Shown here in pieces: positions 16,254-23,568 of a stretch of DNA of 24,199 bases. This DNA comes from Promethearchaeota archaeon (GTDB lineage Archaea > Asgardarchaeota > Lokiarchaeia > Sigynarchaeales > SOKP01), in the NCBI GenBank assembly GCA_016839635.1, contig JAEOTV010000148.1, positions 1 through 24,199 of the forward strand. Direction: 5' to 3'. The number at the start of each line of letters is the position of its first letter. Position 1 is the stretch's first letter. A model generated the notes under the pieces. The model was not told the origin of the DNA. It saw nothing but the letters and a program-made list of their open reading frames with translations, and did no database searches. The position numbers and the translations under genes are program-made.

Positions 16254-16877
16254 CTAACTCAATTCAGCAATAGTGTCTTTTAATTTAATCCAGAGGGTAT
16301 TAATTTCATCTCTTACCTCGGTAAATTGATATATTTTTTTTATAAATATATCTCGAGCTCTATCAAAATCTCTTTGAACATCATTAAATTGTTGGTCAAG
16401 GATGTTTAATTTATCGCCATCAATTAATTTGTTTTTTGCTTTTTCAGCATCTAATGCTTTTTTTATTACTATCGATCTTTTATTAGCGAGCTCTGCTAAT
16501 GAATCAACAAATTCTTCTTTTTTTTGTACGAAATATTCTTTTTGTACCGCTAGATCTTTAATCGCATTTAGATATTTGTTATTTGCTTTAATATAATCAT
16601 CATTTTTTGAAATAATATCTTTATATAAGTTTACTTCCTCATCTTTAATGTTTGATCGATGTTCTCGGGCAAGAGTCTGCATTTGTTTTAATACATCTCT
16701 AAAGGTTCGATTTAACATTTCTCGAATAATATTCGCACTAGTTATATTTTCCGCATATTTAAGTTGAGAACTAATAAGAGATTTCTGGGCTTTAGCCAAT
16801 TTTTTAAATTGAGAGACTAATTCTTTTTCCATTTTAGCAAGTTCTAATTCATCTTCATGGGTTATAATTGGACTCAT
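16254..16877 (-). CDS. BAR-like long helical coiled-coil protein
   Basis: A 207-residue protein made of long charged helices with few helix breakers, arranged as about three helices (8-75, 80-150, 155-205). The last part, with QRDFDRARDIFIKKIYQFTE and DEINTLWIKLKDTIAEL, has the pattern of the third helix of BAR domains (YDxAREEFxxxLPxLxxSR...). BAR dimers sense or make membrane curvature. Length and helix count fit, but long coiled coils often give false BAR resemblance. ATG at 16877 is preferred over TTG at 16883 because GAGG then lies eight bases upstream instead of two. It sits just upstream of the polyproline gene on the same strand (128-base gap), which suggests a shared role at membranes. 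Confidence 0.68.
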   Translation of the reverse strand: MSPIITHEDELELAKMEKELVSQFKKLAKAQKSLISSQLKYAENITSANIIREMLNRTFRDVLKQMQTLAREHRSNIKDEEVNLYKDIISKNDDYIKANNKYLNAIKDLAVQKEYFVQKKEEFVDSLAELANKRSIVIKKALDAEKAKNKLIDGDKLNILDQQFNDVQRDFDRARDIFIKKIYQFTEVRDEINTLWIKLKDTIAELS

Positions 16878-16970
16878 TTTCAATCCCTCTCTATTAACTT
16901 TTAATGTAGTTGATAAAATTCATATATGATTTACTTATTTTGAATAATATAATATTCTTAATATTTAAGT

Positions 16971-18005
16971 TTATATTGAAAAGGATGCTGTTAAAATATT
17001 ATCTCTGTAATTAGCTTTTATAATTTTTGCTTTAATAACACTTCCAATAAATTTTTCAGATTGAGTGATTGGTTTGTTTAAAAGTACTTTGATTCCATAA
17101 AGATTATTAATTTTTCCAATATATTCCTTTTCCCATCGTCCTTTAGAAATAACTTTTAATCTTAATAAATCATTTTTTCGAACTTTCAAGGAAGCAACAA
17201 TTTTCCGTTTGTGAATTCCGAAATCACGCGGTCCCAATTTTAATTTAATGTTATATTTCTTTTCAAGAGAGGTTAATTGATTATAGAAATAACCCCAACT
17301 TTTTGGTCTAATTTTCTTTAATTTTCTTCCTGTTTTATAGATCAAATATTTTTGGATGCCTATCTGAATTTTCTTATCAGGATAACCCTTTTTTCTTAAT
17401 TTTTTTACATAATTAATAATCTCTTCAATATCATCATCATTTTCTCCAGGAAACCAGACGGGAGCGATTAGTACATCAATGGTAGTATTTAATAACCGAG
17501 AGAGATTTTTTAATAGATTGTCTAAATCATAATTCTCACTATTACATAAGTAATTGGCTTTTTCCAAGTTTAATGAATTTAAACTAATATTTATACGTGT
17601 TAATTTAGCTTCTTCTAATTTTCTAATGATCTCTTCAGTGAGTAATAGCCCATTTGTCTGTAATGATATGGTTTCAATCCCTTTTATTTTCCAAATTTCT
17701 TTAATCAAATTGAATAATTTTGGGTATAGGAGCATTTCTCCGTATGGAGCAAAGTGAATTTCTATTTTATAATTCCCTTTAGCATTAACAATTTCTTCTA
17801 TTTTCTTAATTAAATAGTTAGGATCAACAATGAAATTTGTATGATAATCTCCAGCACTTACAAAACAATACCTACATTTCAAGTTACATAAGGTTATAGG
17901 TTTTATCTCAACAATATTTGTCCCTCTATCAATAATCCCCAGAAAATCTACACCAAATAGGGGAATATCCGAATTTTCATCTACATTAATGATTTCATTG
18001 GTCAT
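16971..18005 (-). CDS. Radical SAM protein, COG2100-like, with C-terminal TRAM-like domain
   Basis: A 344-residue radical SAM enzyme. The [4Fe-4S] ligands are C40-x3-C44-x2-C47 in TLCNLKCRYC, preceded by FLGIIDRGTNIVEI, which is typical of the uncharacterised archaeal COG2100 family. The SAM-binding region follows (IHFAPYGEMLLYP in the GGE position, reading YGE; then SLQTNG and INISLNS). Residues about 270-340 resemble a TRAM/OB fold (LRLKVISKGRWEKEYIGKI and GSVIKAKIIKANYRD), which would point to RNA as substrate or partner. It begins eight bases after pelA ends, so the two are co-transcribed. The reaction is unknown; an RNA or translation-linked modification is suggested by the TRAM-like domain and the neighbour. 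Confidence 0.82.
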   Translation of the reverse strand: MTNEIINVDENSDIPLFGVDFLGIIDRGTNIVEIKPITLCNLKCRYCFVSAGDYHTNFIVDPNYLIKKIEEIVNAKGNYKIEIHFAPYGEMLLYPKLFNLIKEIWKIKGIETISLQTNGLLLTEEIIRKLEEAKLTRINISLNSLNLEKANYLCNSENYDLDNLLKNLSRLLNTTIDVLIAPVWFPGENDDDIEEIINYVKKLRKKGYPDKKIQIGIQKYLIYKTGRKLKKIRPKSWGYFYNQLTSLEKKYNIKLKLGPRDFGIHKRKIVASLKVRKNDLLRLKVISKGRWEKEYIGKINNLYGIKVLLNKPITQSEKFIGSVIKAKIIKANYRDNILTASFSI

Positions 18006-18013
18006 GTTGTTTT

Positions 18014-19087
18014 TCAGATTTTATATCTTAAAATTCCTAATATTGATCCAAGATTTACTAATTGTTCTCCAGATATATTTTCTGTACTCATGATATTAAT
18101 TTTTCCACCTGTATTTTCAACATTAGTTATAATTTCTTCAATTTTTAGTTTATGTTTTTTAGATGATCCTCTAATTAATATATCTGCTATCAATAACTCC
18201 TTAATAGCTCCTTTTTCAGAAGCATTAGACACCTCATCAAAACCTATAACTATGAGGTCAGCATCTGTGGCAAATTGCGTCATAATATTTTCTATTTTTT
18301 CGGCCTCCTCTAAAACTTTGATCCTATTTCTAAATTTAGCTAATTTATTTGATTTTAGAGTTTCTGTTATTGCACTTTCAGTTCCTGAACTTGCATGACA
18401 GGTCTCAATATTACCTTTAAAGTCAAAACCAGGTGTTTTTTGAAGAAATTTTATAAAATTATCTTTAGTATTTCCAGGTCCACATGCAACAATTAAATTT
18501 ATATCCATATTTTTTATATTTTCTATTACCACTTTCTGAATATCCGTATAAAATTCATTTAATGCCGTATTTCTGTAAGTTTGTTTATATCTTTTGCCAG
18601 GTATGTTTTTTCTAATTGTGGCTATCCGATTATGACTAAAATTTGTGATAAGAGCTAGAGTTGCCAAACCAGTTTCAATTCCAATAATTAATGTAATAAA
18701 ATTAGAATCGAATTTGGAGGTATCTTTTATTCTGCTTAATTCATTTTTTAACCATTGTTCTTTGATTATTGTTAACTTTTGAGAAACTTCGATATTAAAT
18801 GTATGATAAGTCCCAAAGCTTACATAATCCTCTGGTCCTTCTATAATTTTTCCTTTTATTCTTAAACGATTTGAAAATTCATGAAAAGACACAGATTCAA
18901 CTTTAAGTTTTAATTTCATTAATTTTCTTTCCCCTGAAGTCCCTTCTTTAAGAATAACTCTTCTTTGAGTGAGGGAAGAAACTTGATCATCTTTATTAAT
19001 AATATTATATAGTGACCACAGATCGTTTAGACTTTCTGTTTTAACTGATACTTCTCCATGTTTTTGATCTATATTGAGAATTTTCAA
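18014..19087 (-). CDS. pelA: Pelota, ribosome rescue / mRNA surveillance factor
   Basis: Archaeal Pelota (Dom34) enters the empty A site of stalled ribosomes with aEF1A and ABCE1 and frees the subunits. The 357-residue product has normal length and three domains: an Sm-like N-terminal domain (KTESLNDLWSLYNIINKDD and LTQRRV, matching DDLWHLYNII...TxRRV), a central eRF1-like domain (IVACGPGNTKDNFIKFL at about 203-219), and a C-terminal domain with LIADILIRGSS and the end SGEQLVNLGSILGILRYKI. Like other Pelotas it lacks the GGQ of release factors. The usual PGF triad reads PGN here. It leads a two-gene operon with the radical SAM gene eight bases downstream. Confidence 0.95.
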   Translation of the reverse strand: MKILNIDQKHGEVSVKTESLNDLWSLYNIINKDDQVSSLTQRRVILKEGTSGERKLMKLKLKVESVSFHEFSNRLRIKGKIIEGPEDYVSFGTYHTFNIEVSQKLTIIKEQWLKNELSRIKDTSKFDSNFITLIIGIETGLATLALITNFSHNRIATIRKNIPGKRYKQTYRNTALNEFYTDIQKVVIENIKNMDINLIVACGPGNTKDNFIKFLQKTPGFDFKGNIETCHASSGTESAITETLKSNKLAKFRNRIKVLEEAEKIENIMTQFATDADLIVIGFDEVSNASEKGAIKELLIADILIRGSSKKHKLKIEEIITNVENTGGKINIMSTENISGEQLVNLGSILGILRYKI

Positions 19088-19112
19088 ATCTAAAACTAGC
19101 TCATCAAAAAAT

Positions 19113-19127
19113 TCTATATATTTATAA
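19113..19127 (-). promoter_or_regulatory. TATA box of the pelA operon
   Basis: On the minus strand the sequence reads ATTATAAATATATAG about 25-40 bases before the pelA ATG at 19087, so transcription would start very close to the start codon and the mRNA would be nearly leaderless. It fits the absence of a clear ribosome binding site before pelA. Confidence 0.6.
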
Positions 19128-19239
19128 TTAATTCAAAATTTAAGAAAAGCTTAATTCAATTTAACGTGAATAATACTCCAAAGAAAAATAAAATAAATAA
19201 AAAAGATAAAAACTAACTCTATTGAATATCTAAGGACTT

Positions 19240-19392
19240 TTACTTTTCTCCTAAAGCGTGTTTAACTTTTTCTAATTCTTCCATGCGTTTCTTTTTTTCT
19301 TCTTCTCTTTTCTTTAATTCTGCCTCATCGACTTTTTGAAGTGAAACACCCTTTTTAATTTCTTCTTGTAGTTCTTTATCTACTGGAGCCAT
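19240..19392 (-). CDS. WH2-like actin-binding microprotein (50 residues)
   Basis: A 50-residue gene from ATG at 19392 to TAA at 19240-19242, with AAGGTGT as ribosome site 11 bases upstream. The product starts MAPVDKELQEEIKKGVSLQKVDEAELKK. Residues 8-21 (LQEEIKKGVSLQKV) fit the WH2 consensus (two hydrophobics, IxxG, LKKV): an amphipathic helix, then Gly and the L-x-K-V extended part that lies on the actin cleft. The rest is a Lys/Glu helix ending LEKVKHALGEK, rather as in beta-thymosins. Asgard archaea have actins and profilins, so a small monomer-binding protein is plausible. It stands alone, with its own TATA box upstream. The coding call is good; actin binding is inferred from a short motif. 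Confidence 0.72.
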   Translation of the reverse strand: MAPVDKELQEEIKKGVSLQKVDEAELKKREEEKKKRMEELEKVKHALGEK

Positions 19393-19462
19393 TTTTATTT
19401 AACACCTTTTGATTTAAAATCTTGTAAAATAATTAAATTGATATTTACAAAAAATATAATAG

Positions 19463-19477
19463 AATTTATTTATAAGT
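19463..19477 (-). promoter_or_regulatory. TATA box for the WH2-like gene
   Basis: On the minus strand the sequence reads AACTTATAAATAAAT, about 70-85 bases before the ATG at 19392 and just after the stop codon of the acetyltransferase gene. It predicts a leader of roughly 45 bases that includes the AAGGTGT ribosome site, so the microprotein can be expressed apart from the upstream operon. Confidence 0.5.
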
Positions 19478-19484
19478 TTTAGTT

Positions 19485-19952
19485 TTAGCCAATTTCTAAT
19501 TCCATTAAATAGGCATTTTCTCCAGATTGATAATAATTTTCAAGAATGTCTGGGTTTTTTTTGAATTGAAATTTTTCATACAAATTAATAGCTACTGAAT
19601 TACTTATTTGAACATTTAAAACAATTTTTTTAATTTCCTTTTTGGTTTTTATTTCATCTATAGTTTTTTGAAGAAGGTATGAACCATAACCTTTATTTTG
19701 AAATTCTGGTTTAATAAGAAAATTAATCATGTTGGCTCTTTCATTTTTATCCCTTATAACTATAATAAAACCAATAATTTTTTTTTTAATTTTCCCACAT
19801 TCCAATTTTAAAAAGAGTGTATTATTTTCTATCAAATTTTTCATTAAATTCTTTGAAAATGCATTCTTTTCAAAAATTCTTCGCTCTAGGTTTATGATTT
19901 GCTTTAAATCTTTTGAAGTAACCTTTTTAATTTCTACCAAGACCATATTCAT
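19485..19952 (-). CDS. RimI-like GNAT N-acetyltransferase
   Basis: A 155-residue GNAT enzyme that moves acetyl from acetyl-CoA to an amine. The CoA-binding motif A is IKPEFQNKGYGSYLLQ (80-95; Q/R-x-x-G-x-G). The C-terminal LNVQISNSVAINLYEKFQF and the end NYYQSGENAYLMELE follow RimI/Ard1-type protein N-terminal acetylases (NxxAxxLYxKxGF and YYxxGEDAxxM). A protein N terminus is thus the likely substrate. The start is uncertain: ATG at 19952 and 19946 overlap the end of the upstream radical SAM gene (26 bases for the longer form). It is the last gene of the cutA operon. Confidence 0.85.
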   Translation of the reverse strand: MNMVLVEIKKVTSKDLKQIINLERRIFEKNAFSKNLMKNLIENNTLFLKLECGKIKKKIIGFIIVIRDKNERANMINFLIKPEFQNKGYGSYLLQKTIDEIKTKKEIKKIVLNVQISNSVAINLYEKFQFKKNPDILENYYQSGENAYLMELEIG

Positions 19953-21078
19953 TCTTAAATACTTTTATGGGTGTTTTTTCTGTTATTTGTTTATATTTTA
20001 GTCGCCTAAAAGGTGTTGTTTCTATAATATACCCTTTTAATTCATAACATTCCATTAAATAAATGACTTTATCTTCGATTGAAATATAGAAGGGCATTTT
20101 AATATAATTTTCATCATAAGATAGTTGTTTGTCATGAATTTTTAGATCAGACAATAGGCTTTTATAAAATTTAGCCAGATCTTTATCTTCTCCCTCTATT
20201 TGTGCATATAATAAGAGTCCTTCTTCAGTGATTACTTCGTAAGGTAATTTAATATTCTTAGCTCTCCGAGTATACCTATTCTTTAATTGATGATAATCTT
20301 TAGCTCTTATTGAACAAAAATGCATTTTTATATCAACTTCCAGCCCTAATTTGCGTATAAGATTAAAAGCTGTTTCTTGGCTATTGAGAACAGAAGCAAT
20401 TGAATCTTTTTTCAATTTGAAACCCCTTTCCTTAAGAGATTTACTATTAGGAAAACAAAATTCAAATTCATTTAAATTAATAAAATCTACACCAATCTTA
20501 TCTAAATAAAATACAAATTCCTCCAGGTATTTTATATATGTATTTTCTGGGATTACTGGAACTTCAACTCCTACAATCATTTTTTTATTTAGGGCTATTT
20601 TAATATTTTTCCAATGTTTTCTCGCAGGATGGAATCTTATTTCATCTAATCCCGCAAGAGAAAGTCTTTTAGCTATATTTTCATCAAAATTAATACCATT
20701 TGTATATAAATGGATGTGGAATTTTTTTCCTTTTGCTACTTTAACATAATTAATATAATCAATAGTTTTATCAAGATTTAATTCTGAAAGCGGTTCTCCA
20801 CCTGTAATACTCATTCCTTGAGCACTTATTTTTTCAATTTCTTGAAGTAATTCTTTATTATTCTTAATTTCTATTTCGTCAGCAAATGTTATTTCTTTAT
20901 CTCTCCTTTCTTCTGAAATTGGACAGTACCAAAAACAATGATCTGGCTTTTGACATATTCCATTTAAAAATAAAACTACTTTAGATCCTTTTAAACAATA
21001 CTTACATCCTTTAGGGATATTTTTTCCTTTAAGATAGTAAGTTTCTCCTTTTGATTTTACTAATTTTACTTCTTTCAT
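19927..21078 (-). CDS. Radical SAM protein, COG2108-like
   Basis: A 383-residue protein related to the archaeal COG2108 family (likened to pyruvate-formate-lyase activating enzymes). It begins with C25-x2-C28 (GCKYCLKGSKVVLF), then the cluster region GICQKPDHCFWYCPISEERRD with Cys42, Cys48 and Cys52, spaced C-x5-C-x3-C rather than the usual C-x3-C-x2-C. SAM-binding motifs follow: SITGGEPLSE (GGE), HLYTNG, and IRFHP. The remaining part has an insertion with HFCSIRAKDYHQLKNR and a C-terminal beta domain. Its start overlaps the nucleotidyltransferase gene by four bases (ATGA), a sign of translational coupling. The reaction is unknown. Confidence 0.83.
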   Translation of the reverse strand: MKEVKLVKSKGETYYLKGKNIPKGCKYCLKGSKVVLFLNGICQKPDHCFWYCPISEERRDKEITFADEIEIKNNKELLQEIEKISAQGMSITGGEPLSELNLDKTIDYINYVKVAKGKKFHIHLYTNGINFDENIAKRLSLAGLDEIRFHPARKHWKNIKIALNKKMIVGVEVPVIPENTYIKYLEEFVFYLDKIGVDFINLNEFEFCFPNSKSLKERGFKLKKDSIASVLNSQETAFNLIRKLGLEVDIKMHFCSIRAKDYHQLKNRYTRRAKNIKLPYEVITEEGLLLYAQIEGEDKDLAKFYKSLLSDLKIHDKQLSYDENYIKMPFYISIEDKVIYLMECYELKGYIIETTPFRRLKYKQITEKTPIKVFKNEYGLGRN

Positions 21079-21782
21079 TTTTTAAATATTTTTTTCCTAA
21101 TGATTGATTTCCTATTTGCCATTTTTTTTAAAACTTCTTCTGTAGTTTCATTAATCTGAAGTGATCTTTTTAGAAATACTCCAGTTCTTCCATACTTTTC
21201 TCTTCTTAAAAGTACTTTTTTTCTTTCATTTAAAGTATCAATACTGATTTCTACTTCTTTTGCAGCATTAACTTCATTACCAATTATAGAAATTTCTTCG
21301 TGGCCTTGAGAATTTGGTTTGATTAATACTAATCTTTTATCTATACCAGTTACTCTTTCGTCCAATTTCAACTGATGCATATCTATTTTTCCACCAAAAT
21401 TATAGAATTCAATTGATTTTTTCTCAAATTTCGATAAAGGTAATGTAATACTTTCTAATTCACTTAAATGGATATAAAGTTTAATTGAATCTAAAGGAGT
21501 GGCCATAATTATTTCTCTAAAATAATTTTGAAAACCTTTTTTATCTAAAATAAGTTCTATTTGAAATGAAGGAATTTGTTGAAAAAAGATGATATCTATG
21601 TCGCTATATTCGTGGACATCTCCACGGGCAATGCTTCCGTGTATAAATGGATTGAACCCCTCTTTAACGAACATATCTAGTAAATTAATTGCATGATTCC
21701 TTTTCTCTTTTAAGAGATTCCATTCATCTTTAGAATAGATTATTTTTTCATTATGATCTCTTAAAATTTTTTCTTTTTTCAT
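21075..21782 (-). CDS. Predicted nucleotidyltransferase (Pol beta fold), archaeal
   Basis: A 235-residue protein with the nucleotidyltransferase signature HGSIARGDVHEYSDIDII: G49-S50 followed by the metal-binding pair D61-x-D63. The fold is that of DNA polymerase beta-type transferases, which add nucleotides to RNA, proteins or small molecules. The C-terminal part has a conserved-looking block GNEVNAAKEVEISIDTLNERKKVLLRREKYGRTG followed by a basic tail, as in the uncharacterised archaeal COG2413-type proteins. It lies nine bases after the hydrolase-like gene and overlaps the radical SAM gene by four bases, so it probably acts with that enzyme. The substrate is unknown. Confidence 0.82.
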   Translation of the reverse strand: MKKEKILRDHNEKIIYSKDEWNLLKEKRNHAINLLDMFVKEGFNPFIHGSIARGDVHEYSDIDIIFFQQIPSFQIELILDKKGFQNYFREIIMATPLDSIKLYIHLSELESITLPLSKFEKKSIEFYNFGGKIDMHQLKLDERVTGIDKRLVLIKPNSQGHEEISIIGNEVNAAKEVEISIDTLNERKKVLLRREKYGRTGVFLKRSLQINETTEEVLKKMANRKSIIRKKIFKK

Positions 21783-21791
21783 AACACAAAA

Positions 21792-22622
21792 TTAGATTTC
21801 TGATTTTAGTAATTTATTCTCTATAATATCAATAATTATGCCTAATAAGATTGTTTCATAATGCTTAAAAGAATTTCTGGCTTTTTCTATAGTTAAATGT
21901 TTTAAAATATTATTTTCTTGAGCAATAGCTTCTTTTAAAAACTTCTTTAAATGTCTATTTTTTAAGACAAAAATTGATTTTCTGCTAAATATTGTATATA
22001 TTTGAGCAGTTATTGAATTATTTCTAAAGAGCTCACGATAATCTGAAGAAAATTTATTGTTTAGCTTTGGATTAATCAAAATAGATCCCTTACTATCTGA
22101 ATCTAATAAAATTAGTTTAGAAGAAAGAAGCGATTTTGAATGATCTATTAGAATATAGTTCAATTTTAATGAATCTTCTCTCATTTTGAAATCATCAAAT
22201 ATAGTTGAAATTAATATTTTCCACTCATCCAACAATATTTTTTGCAGAGTCCGGTTATTGGGAATATACTTGATTTTAGCTTTTATATTTATAACATTAA
22301 AACCATAAGTACTTAACCCTTCTGTAAAAATCCTTAAGAGTTTCCTTTTATTTCTCGTTTTAAATATCAGAATTAGAGGAAGGTTGTCGGAGTTTTCTGT
22401 AATGGATGAATTTCTAGTCAAAATCCATTTTTTTGGTAAGATAAATTGATTTTTCCTCGTATCGTGTGATGGTGAAGATGAAACATTTACTAAAGCTTCA
22501 TTTGAAAAAGAATAACGCCATCTATGAGTAATTTTGAAAATTTTTACTCCAATTAGAAGGAGTAGTAATAGGATAATTATAATAATATCAACAGAAATCC
22601 AGTCTATTTGAAAAATTGTCAT
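21792..22622 (-). CDS. Membrane-anchored degenerate alpha/beta-hydrolase-like protein
   Basis: A 276-residue protein with one N-terminal membrane anchor (residues 12-29, DIIIIILLLLLLIGVKIF). The soluble part has the rhythm of an alpha/beta hydrolase: LPLILIFKTRNKRKLLRIF (81-99, where active enzymes have HGxxxS), YGFNVINIKAK (106-116), and NYILIDHSKSLLSSKLILL (155-173) where the nucleophile elbow GxSxG should stand but reads DHSKS. Next comes SKGSILINPKL, like the strand after the elbow. If the fold is right, the catalytic glycines are gone and the protein is probably non-enzymatic. It lies between cutA (24 bases) and the nucleotidyltransferase (nine bases). The fold assignment is a moderate-confidence reading from pattern alone. 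Confidence 0.68.
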   Translation of the reverse strand: MTIFQIDWISVDIIIIILLLLLLIGVKIFKITHRWRYSFSNEALVNVSSSPSHDTRKNQFILPKKWILTRNSSITENSDNLPLILIFKTRNKRKLLRIFTEGLSTYGFNVINIKAKIKYIPNNRTLQKILLDEWKILISTIFDDFKMREDSLKLNYILIDHSKSLLSSKLILLDSDSKGSILINPKLNNKFSSDYRELFRNNSITAQIYTIFSRKSIFVLKNRHLKKFLKEAIAQENNILKHLTIEKARNSFKHYETILLGIIIDIIENKLLKSEI

Positions 22623-22646
22623 AATATTAAAAGGTCAAACTTAGTA

Positions 22647-22961
22647 TTATTCTACAACTTCAGTGATCCAATTTAAATATTTTTCTAAACCAATATTAAT
22701 TTTAAATCCAATACATTCTGGTGTATCATAACTATGAATTTCATTGATTTTCTGTATTATACGTTCATTATTTTCTTCAATTGTTTTGATAAGCAATAAA
22801 TACTCTTTACCCTCCTCAATTTCTCCTTTCCATCTATATATCGATATTATATTATGAATAATATTCACACATGCAGCGAGTTTAGTTTCAACTAGCAGTT
22901 TTGCTATTTTTTTACCCTCTTCTACATTTGGTACAGTTACAAGGAAAATATAATGATTCAT
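22647..22961 (-). CDS. cutA: CutA1-family protein (divalent cation tolerance)
   Basis: A complete 104-residue CutA1. Motifs: IFLVTVPNVEEGKKIAKLLVE, AACVNIIHNIISIYRWKGEIEE (22-51 region), YLLLIKT, and the C-terminal HSYDTPECIGFKINIGLEKYLNWI, all in the normal order. CutA1 forms very stable trimers with a ferredoxin-like fold; copper tolerance was the original genetic link, but the biochemical role is unsettled. It is the first gene of a five-gene minus-strand operon (cutA, hydrolase-like, nucleotidyltransferase, radical SAM, acetyltransferase). Confidence 0.95.
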   Translation of the reverse strand: MNHYIFLVTVPNVEEGKKIAKLLVETKLAACVNIIHNIISIYRWKGEIEEGKEYLLLIKTIEENNERIIQKINEIHSYDTPECIGFKINIGLEKYLNWITEVVE

Positions 22962-22977
22962 ACTAGATCTTTTTTGC

Positions 22978-22988
22978 TATTTATAATT
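22978..22988 (-). promoter_or_regulatory. TATA box of the cutA operon
   Basis: On the minus strand AATTATAAATA sits 17-27 bases before the cutA ATG at 22961, which predicts a leaderless or nearly leaderless transcript. No ribosome site is visible in the few bases before the ATG. Confidence 0.6.
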
Positions 22989-23101
22989 CTGTTTAAATTA
23001 ATACTTAATATCAACTTTTTTAAGATTTATTGGTTTGGTATTTCAACAAATTAGGTTCTAAACCATTTATTGATAATATAGAAGGAGATTTAATTTGATA
23101 G

Positions 23102-23119
23102 TGTCAAAATATTTTGACA
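23102..23119. promoter_or_regulatory. 18-bp perfect palindrome, likely operator
   Basis: TGTCAAAATATTTTGACA is identical to its reverse complement over 18 bases. Perfect symmetry of this length with G/C at the outer ends is typical of a site for a dimeric helix-turn-helix regulator. It lies about 115 bases upstream of the cutA TATA box and about 125 bases upstream of the first plus-strand TATA box in the region, so it may serve either direction. Confidence 0.5.
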
Positions 23120-23152
23120 AAAGGGGGATAATTCAAAATGAAAGTATCTTTC

Positions 23153-23251
23153 TCTAATATCTTGAAGATTTAGAAAAATTACTTTTTTTCTAATATTTTG
23201 AAATTTTAGAAAAATCAGTTTTAAGATAAGATTACGATTAAGGTTTATATA
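23153..23251 (+). repeat. Promoter-like repeat module, copy 1
   Basis: Two related 27-28 base elements begin TCTAATATyTTGAA and end TTTAGAAAAAT-like (23153-23180 and 23189-23216), with their AATAT cores 36 bases apart, followed by a TATA box TTTATATA at 23244, exactly 52 bases after the second AATAT. The same arrangement recurs 416 bases further on. The elements look like paired activator or repressor sites on the same face of the helix. Confidence 0.5.
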
Positions 23252-23438
23252 ATAGATTTTCATTTTTTAATTCTAAAGGAATTACCCTTCAAAAATAAAT
23301 CAAAATACCTAAAAAAAAACAATCAAGCGTATTAAAAAGAAAGAGCTTTAAAATAGGGATATTAAAGAGTTAATATATTGACAAACTTTATTTATATCCT
23401 TACTTTTATTCTCTCTCTTTTTTCTTTTCCATTTTCGT

Positions 23439-23495
23439 ATTGAGAGATATAAGATCCTCTCCTAGAAGTATATCTTCTAGGAGAATTCTCTCAAT
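23439..23495. promoter_or_regulatory. Two-tier hairpin (possible RNA structure or operator)
   Basis: The inner stem is 11 perfect base pairs, TCTCCTAGAAG (23458-23468) with CTTCTAGGAGA (23474-23484), around a 5-base loop TATAT. An outer pair of arms, ATTGAGAGA (23439-23447) and TCTCTCAAT (23487-23495), is also perfect at 9 bases. It has more G/C than its surroundings and no T tract follows directly, so it is unlike a simple terminator. If transcription begins at the first or third TATA box, it would lie in the 5' leader of the substrate-binding protein mRNA. Confidence 0.55.
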
Positions 23496-23568
23496 TTCTT
23501 CAATTTAAAATTACATTAGCATCTTAAGAATGTTGAAACAGAAATTTCGAGATAAATTTTAATTATTC

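Noticed and set aside
19927..19952. Frameshift between the radical SAM and acetyltransferase genes
   Set aside because: Both products are complete with their own family ends; the 26-base overlap is a normal coupling or a start-site choice.
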